A stretch of 64,000 nucleotides of DNA from FEN-1350 sp964643355. Lineage in GTDB: Bacteria > Planctomycetota > Phycisphaerae > Sedimentisphaerales > Anaerohalosphaeraceae. Position numbers and translations under genes: made by a program. Of this stretch, positions 55,014 through 64,000 are shown piece by piece. Location of the stretch: NCBI GenBank assembly GCA_964643355.1, contig CAZXPW010000022.1:1-64000 (forward strand), given 5' to 3'. The notes below the pieces were generated by a model. The model ran no database searches, had not been told where the DNA came from, and saw only the letters and a program-made list of their open reading frames with translations. Within the stretch, counting starts at the first letter, position 1; every line of letters begins with the position of its first letter.

Positions 55014-55900
55014 TATCCCCTCGCCTTGGCGTACCAGTCGGGATCTTTGGCCAGATTGGCCCGGGCCTCTTCGGTCATCATCTGAAAAGCCGGATGATTG
55101 GACTCCCAGGTCCGGTCGGTGTAAGGGGTGGAGCGCATCTTGGCGACTTCTTTTGCGGCGTCCTTGAAGTAGGAACCATAAATGTGCAGCGAGTCGCTGA
55201 TATCGACATAGCGACCGACACGAACTTCAGCGCTGATGTTGGCCGAGATTCGTTCCGCGATCCGCTTTTGCAGGTCGGTCAGGGCATAGACATTCATGAA
55301 CCAGGCCTTGTACAGATCTCGGCTGCGCCAGTGAGTGTTCATGTTCAGAACCCACCCGTCGCCATCGGAAACAAGCCGGCACCAGATTCGTTGCAGGCAG
55401 GGCGGATCGTCGGTCTTCGGGTCGGCCGTCGGCATCCAGGTAATGGCCTGAGCCCGACGGGTGTGGGTGGTGCGGCTGAGGGCATCGACAATATAGCCAA
55501 TCTGGTCGATCCGACGAAAGGGACGATTCGTTCCGGGATTGCGAATGTCCTCGACGGGGCTATAAGCGAATAACCGCTCATGGTAAGTATAAGTCCATTT
55601 GCCAGCGGCTGGATCAATCCAGTGATCATGGATACCGTCCACGACTTCCTGGCGATAGACCTCCAGTTCCTCAGGGCCGCCTGGAAAATTCTTGTGAATC
55701 CGCGGTTCGTTGAATGGATCAGCGACGGTAATCATCACCGTGGCATCCTTGCTCGGAGGATCCTCGGGCTTGTCATATTGCGTTTTGATTTCCACTCCCC
55801 GATCCCACACGGCCAAAACGGCCTTTTCCCAGGCCTCGGGCAAATTTTCCGCCATGATTGAAAGGGTCGGGATCATTCCATTGTAAGTCGATACGATCAT
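55013..55900 (-). CDS. thyA: Thymidylate synthase family protein (archaeal-like ThyA)
   Basis: A 295-residue protein of the thymidylate synthase fold, with AWEKAVLAVWDRG near the start, the catalytic Cys in DPPCLQRIWCRL, RSRDLYKAWFMNVYALTDLQKRIAE and the SLHIYGSY end motif, an arrangement closer to archaeal ThyA than to the standard bacterial form. It would methylate dUMP (or a similar pyrimidine). It is the first gene of the sulfate-activation unit, sharing one base with cysC. The exact substrate is inferred. Confidence 0.82.
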   Translation of the reverse strand: MIVSTYNGMIPTLSIMAENLPEAWEKAVLAVWDRGVEIKTQYDKPEDPPSKDATVMITVADPFNEPRIHKNFPGGPEELEVYRQEVVDGIHDHWIDPAAGKWTYTYHERLFAYSPVEDIRNPGTNRPFRRIDQIGYIVDALSRTTHTRRAQAITWMPTADPKTDDPPCLQRIWCRLVSDGDGWVLNMNTHWRSRDLYKAWFMNVYALTDLQKRIAERISANISAEVRVGRYVDISDSLHIYGSYFKDAAKEVAKMRSTPYTDRTWESNHPAFQMMTEEARANLAKDPDWYAKARG

Positions 55901-55964
55901 ATCATCCTTCCGTGAAAGAATCGCGGGATGGAATCCATCAAGGCCATCCGCTTGGGTCTCACGA

Positions 55965-57740
55965 TTACAGTCCGAGTTCCTCGTTGGTGAGGTTGTATTT
56001 CTTTTGTTCCTCCGGCGGGATTTTTCTCAACAATTGCCTGGCTTCTTCCGAATACGGGGTGTTGGGCCAGCGTCGGAGAATTTCACGACAGGTTTCCACG
56101 CCGTTTTTCGAGGTCATAAACCGTTTTTGCCCCGCCGGAATGAAGAGAGACCTGGCGTATTCCAGTTTTTTTGCGGCCTCATACAAAGACGGATTCTCAA
56201 TCAGTTCCTCCTCGGAGGGTTCTCCCGTTTCAGACGAAACACTCGCCACCGGAACCGAGATCATCGGGATTGCGGATTGGGGTTTGGTTCCAGCCGGAAC
56301 GGCCGTCTTCGGTATTGCCGGCAGTCGCAAAGCCGGGGCCGTAAGATTTGGGGTCGCAGGACCGCTGTAGAAATGGGCCAAAACCATCGGGGCCAGATAG
56401 CCCGCTGTGGGGCCGGCGTAACGAATCGTGCCTGTTGTATCCGCAATCGCCACAAACGGCGTCTCGGCGTCAATTTTGGCGAATTGCCCCAATCCACTCT
56501 GAGGATCGGAGGCGAAGACCTGTGCCCACGGTCCGGGATTTTGGACCATTCGCGCTACCGCCTCGGTTCTCGCGGCGGGATTATCCGTATTCACACCCAG
56601 AAATCGTATGCCCGGATCGGTGTAATGATGGAGAAAAAGTTGCCCGAACGCCGCCCATTCGCTCTCCATCGTGGACCGAACGCCCGAAGCTGAATATCCA
56701 GGAGTCGAAGCTGCGTATCCATAGTCGCCCGGAGCCGTCATGCGGGAGTCCATATTCCGACCTCGGCCTCGTTCCCGACCCATCATAGCCGAGGGATCCC
56801 CTTCGCTCATCGATTCACGACGGCCGGCCGGCGTTCTTGTGGCCGAACGACTCGTTGTTCCCGGTTGGTTCGGCTCTCCCGGGGCCGAAGTCACGGTCGG
56901 AACAAAATTTTTCGGCTTGGCCTGCCAGAACAACAAACACAACGCCGATTGCCCGGGACTGTAGGAAAACATGGTCGAGTTGACACACTGGGCCTGAATC
57001 GCGGGAATTTTCTGCTCAAACAAATCCAGGTTCAGTGTATTGATATCAACTTGCAGAATATTCCCGGTGGAAGGAGACGCCGTCAACATCTGTTCGGCGA
57101 TTTCTCCGGGGCGAGTGCGATTTCGCTGTTGTTCGGCCATCTGCCGCCGAGCTTCGGCATTGTTTCGGTCACCACGCTCGTTAGCCGTTACCGTTTCGCG
57201 TTTTGGAATCACACCCGTGGGCCTGCGCCCCGACAAAATGGACATCGTCGCATAGGTGATCCGGGCATCGTTGTTGTCGGCGTCGGATTTGAAAGCCGTC
57301 GAGGCCGACATCACCGCTCCCGGTATATCATTCTTGAAGTATTTCAGCCAGGAATCCAGTAGGTTGAATTCACATTGGGTCTTCGAATCATATTTGCGGA
57401 TAAAACGACCGCTTTCTTTGAGGGCTTGTTCAGCAAGGGTAATTCTCGCCGGATCCGGCCGTCTCATTTCGTTGACCATGGTCAACAATTCCTTGACCTG
57501 ATCTCCCATTGCCTGCATAACGGGAGCCGCCTCGGCCTGGAGTTGCTGAGCTTTTTCCATTGCCGCTTCCTGACGGCTGGCGTTGCGATCCACGGGTGTC
57601 TGCCGTTCAACTCCTCCGCTCCGTCGTCCCGGAGAAGCGCCGCCAACCTGCGAATAGACCCCCCCGGTAATCGAGACACAGAACATTGCCGCTACCAGGA
57701 ATAATCCCTTCCCTACCGCAATCCTGGAAATCGTTTTCAT
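55965..57740 (-). CDS. Secreted TPR/thioredoxin-like protein of unknown role
   Basis: Start at the ATG 57740, which has a GAGGGT site; a GTG fifteen bases upstream is less likely. The 591 residues open with a signal peptide (KGLFLVAAMFCVSITGGVYSQ). An N-terminal helical part, a low-complexity linker rich in Arg, Ser and Pro (about 285-350) and a thioredoxin/TlpA-like region without a CxxC pair (about 365-460; GIRFLGVNTDN ... TPFVAIADTTGTIRYAG) lead to a TPR-like tail. The order suggests a scaffold protein. Function unknown. Confidence 0.65.
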   Translation of the reverse strand: MKTISRIAVGKGLFLVAAMFCVSITGGVYSQVGGASPGRRSGGVERQTPVDRNASRQEAAMEKAQQLQAEAAPVMQAMGDQVKELLTMVNEMRRPDPARITLAEQALKESGRFIRKYDSKTQCEFNLLDSWLKYFKNDIPGAVMSASTAFKSDADNNDARITYATMSILSGRRPTGVIPKRETVTANERGDRNNAEARRQMAEQQRNRTRPGEIAEQMLTASPSTGNILQVDINTLNLDLFEQKIPAIQAQCVNSTMFSYSPGQSALCLLFWQAKPKNFVPTVTSAPGEPNQPGTTSRSATRTPAGRRESMSEGDPSAMMGRERGRGRNMDSRMTAPGDYGYAASTPGYSASGVRSTMESEWAAFGQLFLHHYTDPGIRFLGVNTDNPAARTEAVARMVQNPGPWAQVFASDPQSGLGQFAKIDAETPFVAIADTTGTIRYAGPTAGYLAPMVLAHFYSGPATPNLTAPALRLPAIPKTAVPAGTKPQSAIPMISVPVASVSSETGEPSEEELIENPSLYEAAKKLEYARSLFIPAGQKRFMTSKNGVETCREILRRWPNTPYSEEARQLLRKIPPEEQKKYNLTNEELGL

Positions 57741-57862
57741 GATATTTACCCTCACCTATACTGGCCGTCAAGATCGATTCCGCAACTGCATATTGTACCA
57801 ACGATACGCCAGAATATGCAAGCAGAAATGCCTTTTGGGAAAACCTTCCGAAATCGAACCGA

Positions 57863-57891
57863 TTGACTTTTATCGGTGTGGGCCGTAGGAT
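57863..57891 (+). promoter_or_regulatory. Sigma-70-type promoter of ribE
   Basis: TTGACT at 57863-57868, a 17-bp spacer and TAGGAT at 57886-57891. The ribE start is about 57 bp after the -10. No FMN riboswitch core was recognised in the leader. Confidence 0.55.
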
Positions 57892-57916
57892 TTGCCCGTT
57901 GGGGTAAAGGGCAAAT
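57890..57916 (+). promoter_or_regulatory. Hairpin in the ribE leader
   Basis: ATTTGCCC (57890-57897) and GGGCAAAT (57909-57916) form a perfect 8-bp stem at the transcript start; no T-run follows, so it is not an obvious terminator. It could be an operator or a leader stem. Confidence 0.5.
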
Positions 57917-57947
57917 GACGGAATCGGGCGAATTCTGAGGATCCAAC

Positions 57948-58589
57948 ATGTTCACCGGCATCATAGAAGCGGTTGGCAGTATCGTATCCGCACGATCGGG
58001 CGGAGGGGGGATGGTATTGTCAGTCGATCTGAAGGGACTGTCAGGACCGATTCAACCCGGCGAGAGCATTGCCGTCAATGGTGTATGCCTGACCGTTTCG
58101 AAGCTGGCCGGTTCCGTCGGGGACTTCGATGTCAGTCCAGAGACGGTCCAGCGTTCCACTCTCAGTCGGTTGCGGTCCGGAGACAGAGTCAATCTCGAAC
58201 GAGCCCTGTCTTCCGACGGCCGATTCGGCGGACATTTCGTCCAGGGTCATGTCGATGGAATCGGGACGATCACGGCCATTCGCAAGCAAGGACCATTCGC
58301 TGAATTTTCTGTTTCTGCTTCGAGCGATCTGTTGGAGACAATGGTCGAGAAGGGCTCAGTCGCACTCGACGGTATCAGCTTAACCGTCGTCCGAATCGAA
58401 CCGAAGTCATTTACGGTTTCCCTGATCCCAACGACACTGTGGGCTACGATTTGGTCGCAGGCCAAGGTCGGCGATCCGGTCAATATCGAGACGGATATTT
58501 TGATCAAGGTCATCAAAAAACACCTGGATCGGATTGTTCCATTCAAAGGAAACCTGACAGAAAAAAAACTGAAGGAATTGGGATTTTGA
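57948..58589 (+). CDS. ribE: Riboflavin synthase alpha chain
   Basis: A 213-residue protein of two lumazine-binding halves. It opens with the diagnostic MFTGIIEAVG and repeats the pattern at about residue 98 (FVQGHVDGIGTI), with VNGVCLTV and LDGISLTVV at matching places. It turns two 6,7-dimethyl-8-ribityllumazine molecules into riboflavin. Other riboflavin genes are not in the window. Confidence 0.96.
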   Translation: MFTGIIEAVGSIVSARSGGGGMVLSVDLKGLSGPIQPGESIAVNGVCLTVSKLAGSVGDFDVSPETVQRSTLSRLRSGDRVNLERALSSDGRFGGHFVQGHVDGIGTITAIRKQGPFAEFSVSASSDLLETMVEKGSVALDGISLTVVRIEPKSFTVSLIPTTLWATIWSQAKVGDPVNIETDILIKVIKKHLDRIVPFKGNLTEKKLKELGF

Positions 58590-58611
58590 TGAATTCCTTC
58601 CCTAAGGCGAT

Positions 58612-59694
58612 ATGAACCCGAACGGTTCCAACAATCTGCTGGCGGACAAGCTGGTAATCGGCATCACGATGGGCGATCCGGGGGGAATCGGTCCGGAGAT
58701 CGTTGTCAAGGCCCTGGCCGATCCTCTGTTGCGCCGCCAGGCCAAGTTCATCCTGTTCGGAATGAACGAACAGTTGGTCTATGCCGCCGACCTGGCCGAA
58801 GTGGAACCGTATTGGCTTCGACATCAGCACGAAAAACTCAGCCGCGACTATCCGCGACAGGTGGTTGTGGCCGATTATGACGATTATGAAGTCCCCGCCT
58901 GGATTCATGCTCCGAACAAGGTCTCCGGCGAGGCGTCGGTGCGGTTTTGCATGGATGCGGTGCAGGCCGCTCGCGAGGGGATTCTCGACGCGGTCGTTAC
59001 CGCTCCGATCAGCAAGAGCAGTTGGAAATTGGCCGGAGCGCCCTGGCCGGGACACACGGAACTGTTCGCCGATCTATGCAAATCTCCGCGAAGGGTGATG
59101 ATGTTTGTCGCCGGTCCTCTGAAAATGGCATTGGCGACGATTCATGTGGGCCTCTTTGAGGTCCGTCACAAATTCACCATCGGTTGCGTCTTCGAACCGA
59201 TCGATCTGTTACACTCCGCTTTGAAGGAATACTTCGGCGTTTCCAAGCCGAGAATCGGCGTAGCCGGATTGAACCCCCATGCCGGCGAAGACGGCCAGTT
59301 CGGCGACGAGGAGCAACGAATTATCGGCCCGGCCATTTTGCTGGCTCAGGAGGCGGGGATTCAATGCAGCGGTCCGATCCCGGCCGATACCCTGTTCCTG
59401 CGGGCCGTCCGCGGCGAGTTTGACGGCGTGGTTGCCATGTACCATGACCAAGGCCTGATCCCCGTCAAACTGTTGGCCTTTAACACGGCCGTCAATGTGA
59501 CGCTCGGCCTGCCGATTATCCGGACTTCGCCTGCCCACGGTACCGCATTCGACATCGCTGGAAAAGGAATCGCCGATCCCAGCAGTTTCCGCTCGGCCGT
59601 TCAGGTCGCCATTGAAATGGCCCGTACCCGCCGCGGGTCCAAGTTGAATCCGGACCGGGAGCCCCAATCCAATGCAGACCAAGAACGAAGTTGA
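58612..59694 (+). CDS. pdxA: 4-hydroxythreonine-4-phosphate dehydrogenase
   Basis: A 360-residue PdxA: GITMGDPGGIGPEIVVKAL at the start, TAPISKSSWKLAGAPWPGHTE, GLNPHAGEDGQFGDEE and AMYHDQGLIPVKLLAFNTAVNVTLGLPIIRTSPAHGTAFDIAGKG. It oxidises 4-phosphohydroxy-threonine in pyridoxal phosphate synthesis. Overlaps the rsmA start by 23 bp; the pdxA-rsmA pairing is also found in enteric bacteria. Confidence 0.96.
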   Translation: MNPNGSNNLLADKLVIGITMGDPGGIGPEIVVKALADPLLRRQAKFILFGMNEQLVYAADLAEVEPYWLRHQHEKLSRDYPRQVVVADYDDYEVPAWIHAPNKVSGEASVRFCMDAVQAAREGILDAVVTAPISKSSWKLAGAPWPGHTELFADLCKSPRRVMMFVAGPLKMALATIHVGLFEVRHKFTIGCVFEPIDLLHSALKEYFGVSKPRIGVAGLNPHAGEDGQFGDEEQRIIGPAILLAQEAGIQCSGPIPADTLFLRAVRGEFDGVVAMYHDQGLIPVKLLAFNTAVNVTLGLPIIRTSPAHGTAFDIAGKGIADPSSFRSAVQVAIEMARTRRGSKLNPDREPQSNADQERS

Positions 59695-60553
59695 ACGGCT
59701 TCTGGCCGCCACGGGACAAGCTCCCAACAAGTTGCTTGGCCAACACTTCCTGATCGATCTGAACCTGATGCGGATCTTGATCGAATCGGCCGGGATTCGA
59801 TCCGGCGATGTCGTCCTGGAGGTCGGTTCGGGAACCGGTTCTCTCACCGAAGGCCTGGCCGATGTCGCCCAACGAGTCATTGCGGTCGAGTACGACACCG
59901 CTTTGGCCGAAGTCACCGCTTATCAACTTCGCAAACGGCCACATGTCGAAATTATCAACGCCGATATCCTGTCCACCAAGCACCAGCTCTGCCCACAGGT
60001 GGTCCAGGCCGTTCAAAAAGCCCTGATGCAAACCGGCGGGCGTCTGCTTCTGGTATCCAACCTTCCCTATCATGTGGCCGCATCTGTGATGGCCAACTTG
60101 ATTGCCGGTCCATTGATTGCCGAATCGATGACGGTGACGGTTCAACGAGAAGTAGCCGAACGAATGTCCGCCAACCCCGGCGATGGTTTATATGGACCGC
60201 TCGGCATTTTGATGGCCACAACCGGCGTTGTCCGAATTCTTCGAAAACTCCCGCCTTCGGTCTTTTGGCCGATGCCCCAGGTCGATTCGGCCATGGTCGA
60301 ATTCGTCCGCAATCCGGACAGAGCCGCTCGGATCGCCGATCTTGCCGTCTTTCAGCAGGTTGTAGCGCTGTTTATGGGCCATCGCCGAAAAACCCTGCGG
60401 GGTTGTACCAAACTCGGTCACGAGGGCCTCTCGATCGTCGCCGACTGGGATGCGATCTTCGCAGAAGCCGGCATCGATCCCGGCCAGCGAGCCGAGCGGA
60501 TTGACCCCGATGGATTTCTTCGTCTGGCCAATCTCTGTTGTCAACGACCGTGA
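59672..60553 (+). CDS. rsmA: 16S rRNA dimethyladenosine transferase
   Basis: A 293-residue RsmA/KsgA: LGQHFLIDLNLM, the SAM loop LEVGSGTGSLTEGL, the catalytic NLPYHVAASVM and the typical VDSAMVEFV and HRRKTLRG regions. It dimethylates two adjacent adenines near the 3' end of 16S rRNA. Its start lies inside pdxA. Confidence 0.95.
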   Translation: MQTKNEVERLLAATGQAPNKLLGQHFLIDLNLMRILIESAGIRSGDVVLEVGSGTGSLTEGLADVAQRVIAVEYDTALAEVTAYQLRKRPHVEIINADILSTKHQLCPQVVQAVQKALMQTGGRLLLVSNLPYHVAASVMANLIAGPLIAESMTVTVQREVAERMSANPGDGLYGPLGILMATTGVVRILRKLPPSVFWPMPQVDSAMVEFVRNPDRAARIADLAVFQQVVALFMGHRRKTLRGCTKLGHEGLSIVADWDAIFAEAGIDPGQRAERIDPDGFLRLANLCCQRP

Positions 60554-60661
60554 TTTTCGCCGGGGAAGGACAGAATTCCTATTTGTACGCTTGAGAAGCC
60601 CCCTGTCTTTTGGTACAGTCTGCGCCGATGGGATTCATTCAATGATGAAAAAGGACAATTC

Positions 60662-61936
60662 ATGAAGGTATTGTTGATCGGGAACGGCGGGCGCGAACAT
60701 GCCATCGCCTGGAAATTGTCGCAGTCTCCGCAACTCAAACAGCTCTTTATCGCCCCGGGAAATCCCGGCACGGCCCAGAGCGGAACCAATGCTCAGATTC
60801 CCGTAGAGGATGTCGGCCGCCTGGTCGCCTTCGCCAAGGACCAGCGAATTGACCTGGCCGTTGTCGGTCCTGAAGATCCGCTGGCCGCGGGAATTGTGGA
60901 CGCTTTCGAGACCGCAGGAATCAAGGCTTTCGGTCCCTCGGGCAGCGCCGCACAGATCGAGGCCGACAAGGCCTTTTCCAAGCAGATCATGCGAGCCAGT
61001 TCGATCCCCACCGCCGAAAGTCGCTTATTCGACAACTTTGACGACGCCAAATCCTACATTGCCTCGCGGGACGAACCCGTCGTCATCAAAGCAACCGGTC
61101 TGGCCAAAGGAAAGGGCGTTTTTGTCTGCGATGATCCGGCCGATGGAATTCTTGCCGCAGAAAAAATCCTGTGCGAAAAAATCTTCGGGTCTGCAGGAAC
61201 CCGGATCCTTGTCGAGGACAAGCTCCTCGGTCAAGAGGCCTCGATCCTGGCGTTTGTCGATGGTCGCAACATCTATGTCATGGAATCCGCACAGGACCAT
61301 AAGCCCATCGGAGAGAATGACACCGGCGAGAATACCGGCGGCATGGGCGCTTACAGCCCCGCTCCGGTCGTCACCGACAAGCTAATGGACCAGATTGTAC
61401 GGGAAATTTTGGTGCCGACGATCGATGGCATGAATCGGAATGGCACACCCTATCGAGGGGTTCTTTATGCGGGGTTGATGATGACCCAGGGCGGCCCGCG
61501 AGTTCTGGAATACAACGCTCGTTTCGGCGATCCGGAAACACAACCGATCCTGATGCGGCTCAAGAGCGATCTGCTGGAGGTTCTTGTCGCCGTATGCGAA
61601 GGGCGGCTGGATGAGATTACCCTGGAATGGGATTCCCGTCCGGCCGTGTGCGTCGTTATGGCTTCGCAGGGATACCCGGGAAAGTACGAAAAAGGCAAAC
61701 CAATCACGGGAATTGAACAGGCCGATTCTCTGCCAGGCGTTAAAGTCTTTCACGCAGGAACCGAACGGGTTGAGGGTCGTGTGGTAACCAGCGGAGGCCG
61801 GGTGCTGGGTGTTACGGCCCTGGGCGCAACGATCGCGGAGGCAAAGGCCCGCGCCTATGAAGCCGTCGGGAGGATCCATTTCGACGGCGCCTATTATCGC
61901 CGCGACATCGCCGACAAGGCCATTCACCCACGGTAA
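60662..61936 (+). CDS. purD: Phosphoribosylamine-glycine ligase
   Basis: A 424-residue GAR synthetase with an AAGGA site. Landmarks are MKVLLIGNGGREHAIAWKL, GPEDPLAAGIVDAF, the ATP-grasp core (VVIKATGLAKGKGVFVCDD ... LLGQEASILAFVDG) and YNARFGDPETQPILMRL. Normal full length. It makes glycinamide ribonucleotide in purine synthesis. Confidence 0.97.
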   Translation: MKVLLIGNGGREHAIAWKLSQSPQLKQLFIAPGNPGTAQSGTNAQIPVEDVGRLVAFAKDQRIDLAVVGPEDPLAAGIVDAFETAGIKAFGPSGSAAQIEADKAFSKQIMRASSIPTAESRLFDNFDDAKSYIASRDEPVVIKATGLAKGKGVFVCDDPADGILAAEKILCEKIFGSAGTRILVEDKLLGQEASILAFVDGRNIYVMESAQDHKPIGENDTGENTGGMGAYSPAPVVTDKLMDQIVREILVPTIDGMNRNGTPYRGVLYAGLMMTQGGPRVLEYNARFGDPETQPILMRLKSDLLEVLVAVCEGRLDEITLEWDSRPAVCVVMASQGYPGKYEKGKPITGIEQADSLPGVKVFHAGTERVEGRVVTSGGRVLGVTALGATIAEAKARAYEAVGRIHFDGAYYRRDIADKAIHPR

Positions 61937-61982
61937 ACGATCCAAACGAGGAACAAAACCAGCCGTTTGCGAACAAGAGGAT

Positions 61983-64000
61983 ATGGCCGACATTCGGGAA
62001 CATATTCGGGTTTTGCTGCATGTTCGCAGGTCGTTCCTGCGGCGGATGCTGTGGTTTGTTCTGTCGCTGTTTGGCGTGTGGGTTCTTCTCGGTATTATCG
62101 GCGATCGGGTATTGCTGCCCATCGCCCAGCGGCAACTCGCCGAGTTGACCGGAGGCCGGGTTCGGATTGACTCCATGGAGTTCACCGCCTATGGCATGGT
62201 CCGAATGAACAATCTGGTCATCGAGCCCCTGGAAGGTCGTCACTATGATAACGCCTTGCTCGAGGCCGAACGGGTCGAGGGGTGGTTTTCGATCGCCAGT
62301 CTCTTTCGATTTCGTCCTTATCTGCGATCGCTCCATCTTCGACAATTCGTCATCAATGTCGAATACGACATGGAACGGGATCAGTGGAACCTGCACACCC
62401 TTAATTTATCACGGCCCGACCTGACGGGTCCGGTGCCTTTTCTGTTTGCCGATCAGGGAACCCTCCGGCTTCGGCGGATTCACGAGGGACGAATCGAACC
62501 GATCGTCGTGCTCGGCGTGTCCGGGAGCTTCAGCCCGATTTCAGGCCAAACGGATTGTTTTTCCTTTTTTCTCGGCGTCGATGATCGTCTTGGATTCGGG
62601 GGAAGCGAATTACACGGGACTGTTCGGATCGGACAACCTGGCGAACTGTCCTGTTTCGGACGGATCCGGATGGGGGACTCGCCCGTTTTCGGCAATTCCT
62701 GGGATATTCGCAACCTCGATTCCAATATAGGGGTATCGCATGGAAAAATCGAGATCCGAAAACTATCGTGTCTTGTGGGACAAAGCGGCGAGTTGACGAT
62801 CCAAGGGACCATGACCGAGTTCCCGTTGCAGCCCCACTTAGCGGTCCGTATCCGACTCAACGATTGGACAATCGATCCGTTGTTTCGTCCCGACACTCTC
62901 GTTTATAGCGAAGCGGTTCGCCAATGGTTGGGGGGACCTCTGCGAGAATTTCTGGAACAGTATCAACCGCGGGGACGAGGCGATGTCGATATCGACTGCA
63001 AGGGCCCGCTACTGGAGCCGCGCAAGATTGAATTGTCCGGCGTCGTTCGATGCCGTCAGATCGCTGTTGAATACGAAAAATTTCCCTATCGCCTCGAACA
63101 AATGGAAGGCGCTCTTGAAGTCACCCAGGACAGCGCCGTTTTCGAATCTCTCAAAGCCGCGCATGGCCCAGTCCGCCTGGTCCTATCCGGTCGGGTACAG
63201 CGTCGGGAAAACAGGCGATCCTTGCGTGTAACCAGCGACAATATGCTTCTGGATCAGGATCTCTACAAGGCGCTCAGCGATAAACAGAAAGCCCTCTGGT
63301 TTACTTTTTCCCCGCACGGCCCGGCACGGATCGACTACCGCTATCAGGCCGAAGGGAACCGGTCGCCGGATACGCGACTGGAGGTCGGACTCAACGGAAC
63401 CCGCGCCGTTTATCAGCATTTTCCCTACCCCCTGAAAGAACTGATCGGTCGCGTCAGCATCGAGAAAGACCAGTTTATCCTCGACGAGGTCATTTCCAAG
63501 TACGACGGCCGAACGATCGTTCTTCGCGGCCGGATCACTGGGATTGACTCGGATCATCCGCGGTATCAGATCACCGTGGACGCCAACGATATTCCCATCG
63601 ACGCGACCCTCAAGAGCGCAATGACGGAAAAACAGAGGGAGTTTTTTGACAACTTTCAGATGGACGCTCGGGCGGATGTGCGCGTCAACATTTTTCCCAA
63701 CGAAGTCGGTCGTCGCCTCGTGGAATATATTGCCTCGGCCCGCATTCGCGGCGCAACGATGGTGTTCGACAAGTTTCCTCTTCCCCTGACGCAGGTCAGT
63801 GCCGAGGCCGATCTGACGCCCGATGTCGTCGTTCTCCACAAGATGACGGGGCGCAACGGCGACGGCCGAGTCGAAATCTCCGGAAAGGTCTGGCCTCCGA
63901 ATGAAACCCGCGCCCAGCCGGGGTATTGCCTGAAAATCCGCGCCGATGATTTATCGCTGGATGACCGCTGGCTCAAAGCCCTTCCTCCTCAGGCGGCATC
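61983..64000 (+). CDS. AsmA-like large envelope protein, cut by the window end
   Basis: The frame from the ATG at 61983 stays open for 672 codons to the end of the window. A cytoplasmic N-terminus and one signal-anchor helix (MLWFVLSLFGVWVLLGIIG) precede a long periplasmic region of short beta strands in repeating layers (ELTGGRVRIDSMEFTAYGMVRMNNLVI), the pattern of AsmA/TamB/YhdP proteins that move lipids between membranes. Because it has no stop inside the window it can easily be missed. The family call rests on topology and pattern, not on a strict signature. Confidence 0.75.
   Translation, partial: MADIREHIRVLLHVRRSFLRRMLWFVLSLFGVWVLLGIIGDRVLLPIAQRQLAELTGGRVRIDSMEFTAYGMVRMNNLVIEPLEGRHYDNALLEAERVEGWFSIASLFRFRPYLRSLHLRQFVINVEYDMERDQWNLHTLNLSRPDLTGPVPFLFADQGTLRLRRIHEGRIEPIVVLGVSGSFSPISGQTDCFSFFLGVDDRLGFGGSELHGTVRIGQPGELSCFGRIRMGDSPVFGNSWDIRNLDSNIGVSHGKIEIRKLSCLVGQSGELTIQGTMTEFPLQPHLAVRIRLNDWTIDPLFRPDTLVYSEAVRQWLGGPLREFLEQYQPRGRGDVDIDCKGPLLEPRKIELSGVVRCRQIAVEYEKFPYRLEQMEGALEVTQDSAVFESLKAAHGPVRLVLSGRVQRRENRRSLRVTSDNMLLDQDLYKALSDKQKALWFTFSPHGPARIDYRYQAEGNRSPDTRLEVGLNGTRAVYQHFPYPLKELIGRVSIEKDQFILDEVISKYDGRTIVLRGRITGIDSDHPRYQITVDANDIPIDATLKSAMTEKQREFFDNFQMDARADVRVNIFPNEVGRRLVEYIASARIRGATMVFDKFPLPLTQVSAEADLTPDVVVLHKMTGRNGDGRVEISGKVWPPNETRAQPGYCLKIRADDLSLDDRWLKALPPQAA

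Noticed and set aside
57840..57947. FMN riboswitch before ribE
   Set aside because: The leader lacks the conserved riboswitch core; only a simple hairpin is present.

Overview
The window looks like a draft genome fragment (an internal run of 100 Ns, an apparent broken reading frame at the left edge) from a planctomycete of the Phycisphaerae type. The support is compositional and by domain content: several secreted proteins end in a dockerin-like pair of D-x-N/D-x-D/S-G...LADLxxFxxxWL motifs, there are GLUG-repeat and LamG/Ig-repeat surface proteins, and the housekeeping genes are ordinary bacterial ones. No rRNA, tRNA or CRISPR array was recognised.

Layout. (1) 1-3.5 kb: two repeat-rich secreted proteins (Ig/cadherin-like and LamG), the second broken by the assembly gap and ended by a strong terminator at 3566-3605. 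(2) 3.6-18.8 kb: an exopolysaccharide (EPS) locus. A 12-gene unit on the minus strand (18792 down to 5203) encodes an alkaline-phosphatase-superfamily enzyme, an SQD1-like nucleotide-sugar enzyme, thioredoxin, an epimerase, an SGNH hydrolase-like protein, a PAPS-type sulfotransferase, an O-antigen ligase/polymerase, three GT4 glycosyltransferases, a methyltransferase and a polyprenyl-phosphate sugar transferase. A convergent GT39-like membrane glycosyltransferase sits at its end. The gene set suggests a sulfated, possibly sulfonated, EPS. (3) 19.2-21.0 kb: amtB-glnK with a clear terminator. (4) 21.4-46.1 kb: a visibly AT-richer accessory block with two tandem GLUG proteins, a CRP-like operator in front of a receiver/PAS/histidine-kinase gene plus a degenerate receiver gene, two paralogous M60-like peptidase/C-type lectin/dockerin-like genes with duplicated promoters, three unrecognised membrane proteins with zinc-ribbon and PH-like regions interleaved with them, a beta-helix protein, and a tyrosine-recombinase module. 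(5) 46105-47404: a complete 1300-bp IS5-family element with 12-bp inverted repeats but no target duplication, with an apparently truncated gene on each side. (6) 47.4-64 kb: a LamG/dockerin-like gene remnant, TPR-like and site-2-protease genes, a sulfate-activation operon (thyA-cysC-cysD-cysN-cysQ), a secreted TPR-like protein, ribE, pdxA-rsmA, purD and an AsmA-like gene running off the right end.

How it fits together. The cys operon makes PAPS and removes PAP, which is what the EPS sulfotransferase needs; the SQD1-like enzyme would need sulfite, and thioredoxin is a plausible reductant for its production. The accessory block looks like a horizontally shaped surface module: sensor genes, mucin/glycoprotein-directed peptidases, adhesin-like repeat proteins and envelope proteins of unknown function. 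The M60/zinc-ribbon/PH cassette (30.6-40.6 kb) is my best candidate for an undescribed system. All functional statements are from reading the sequence; no database search was run.
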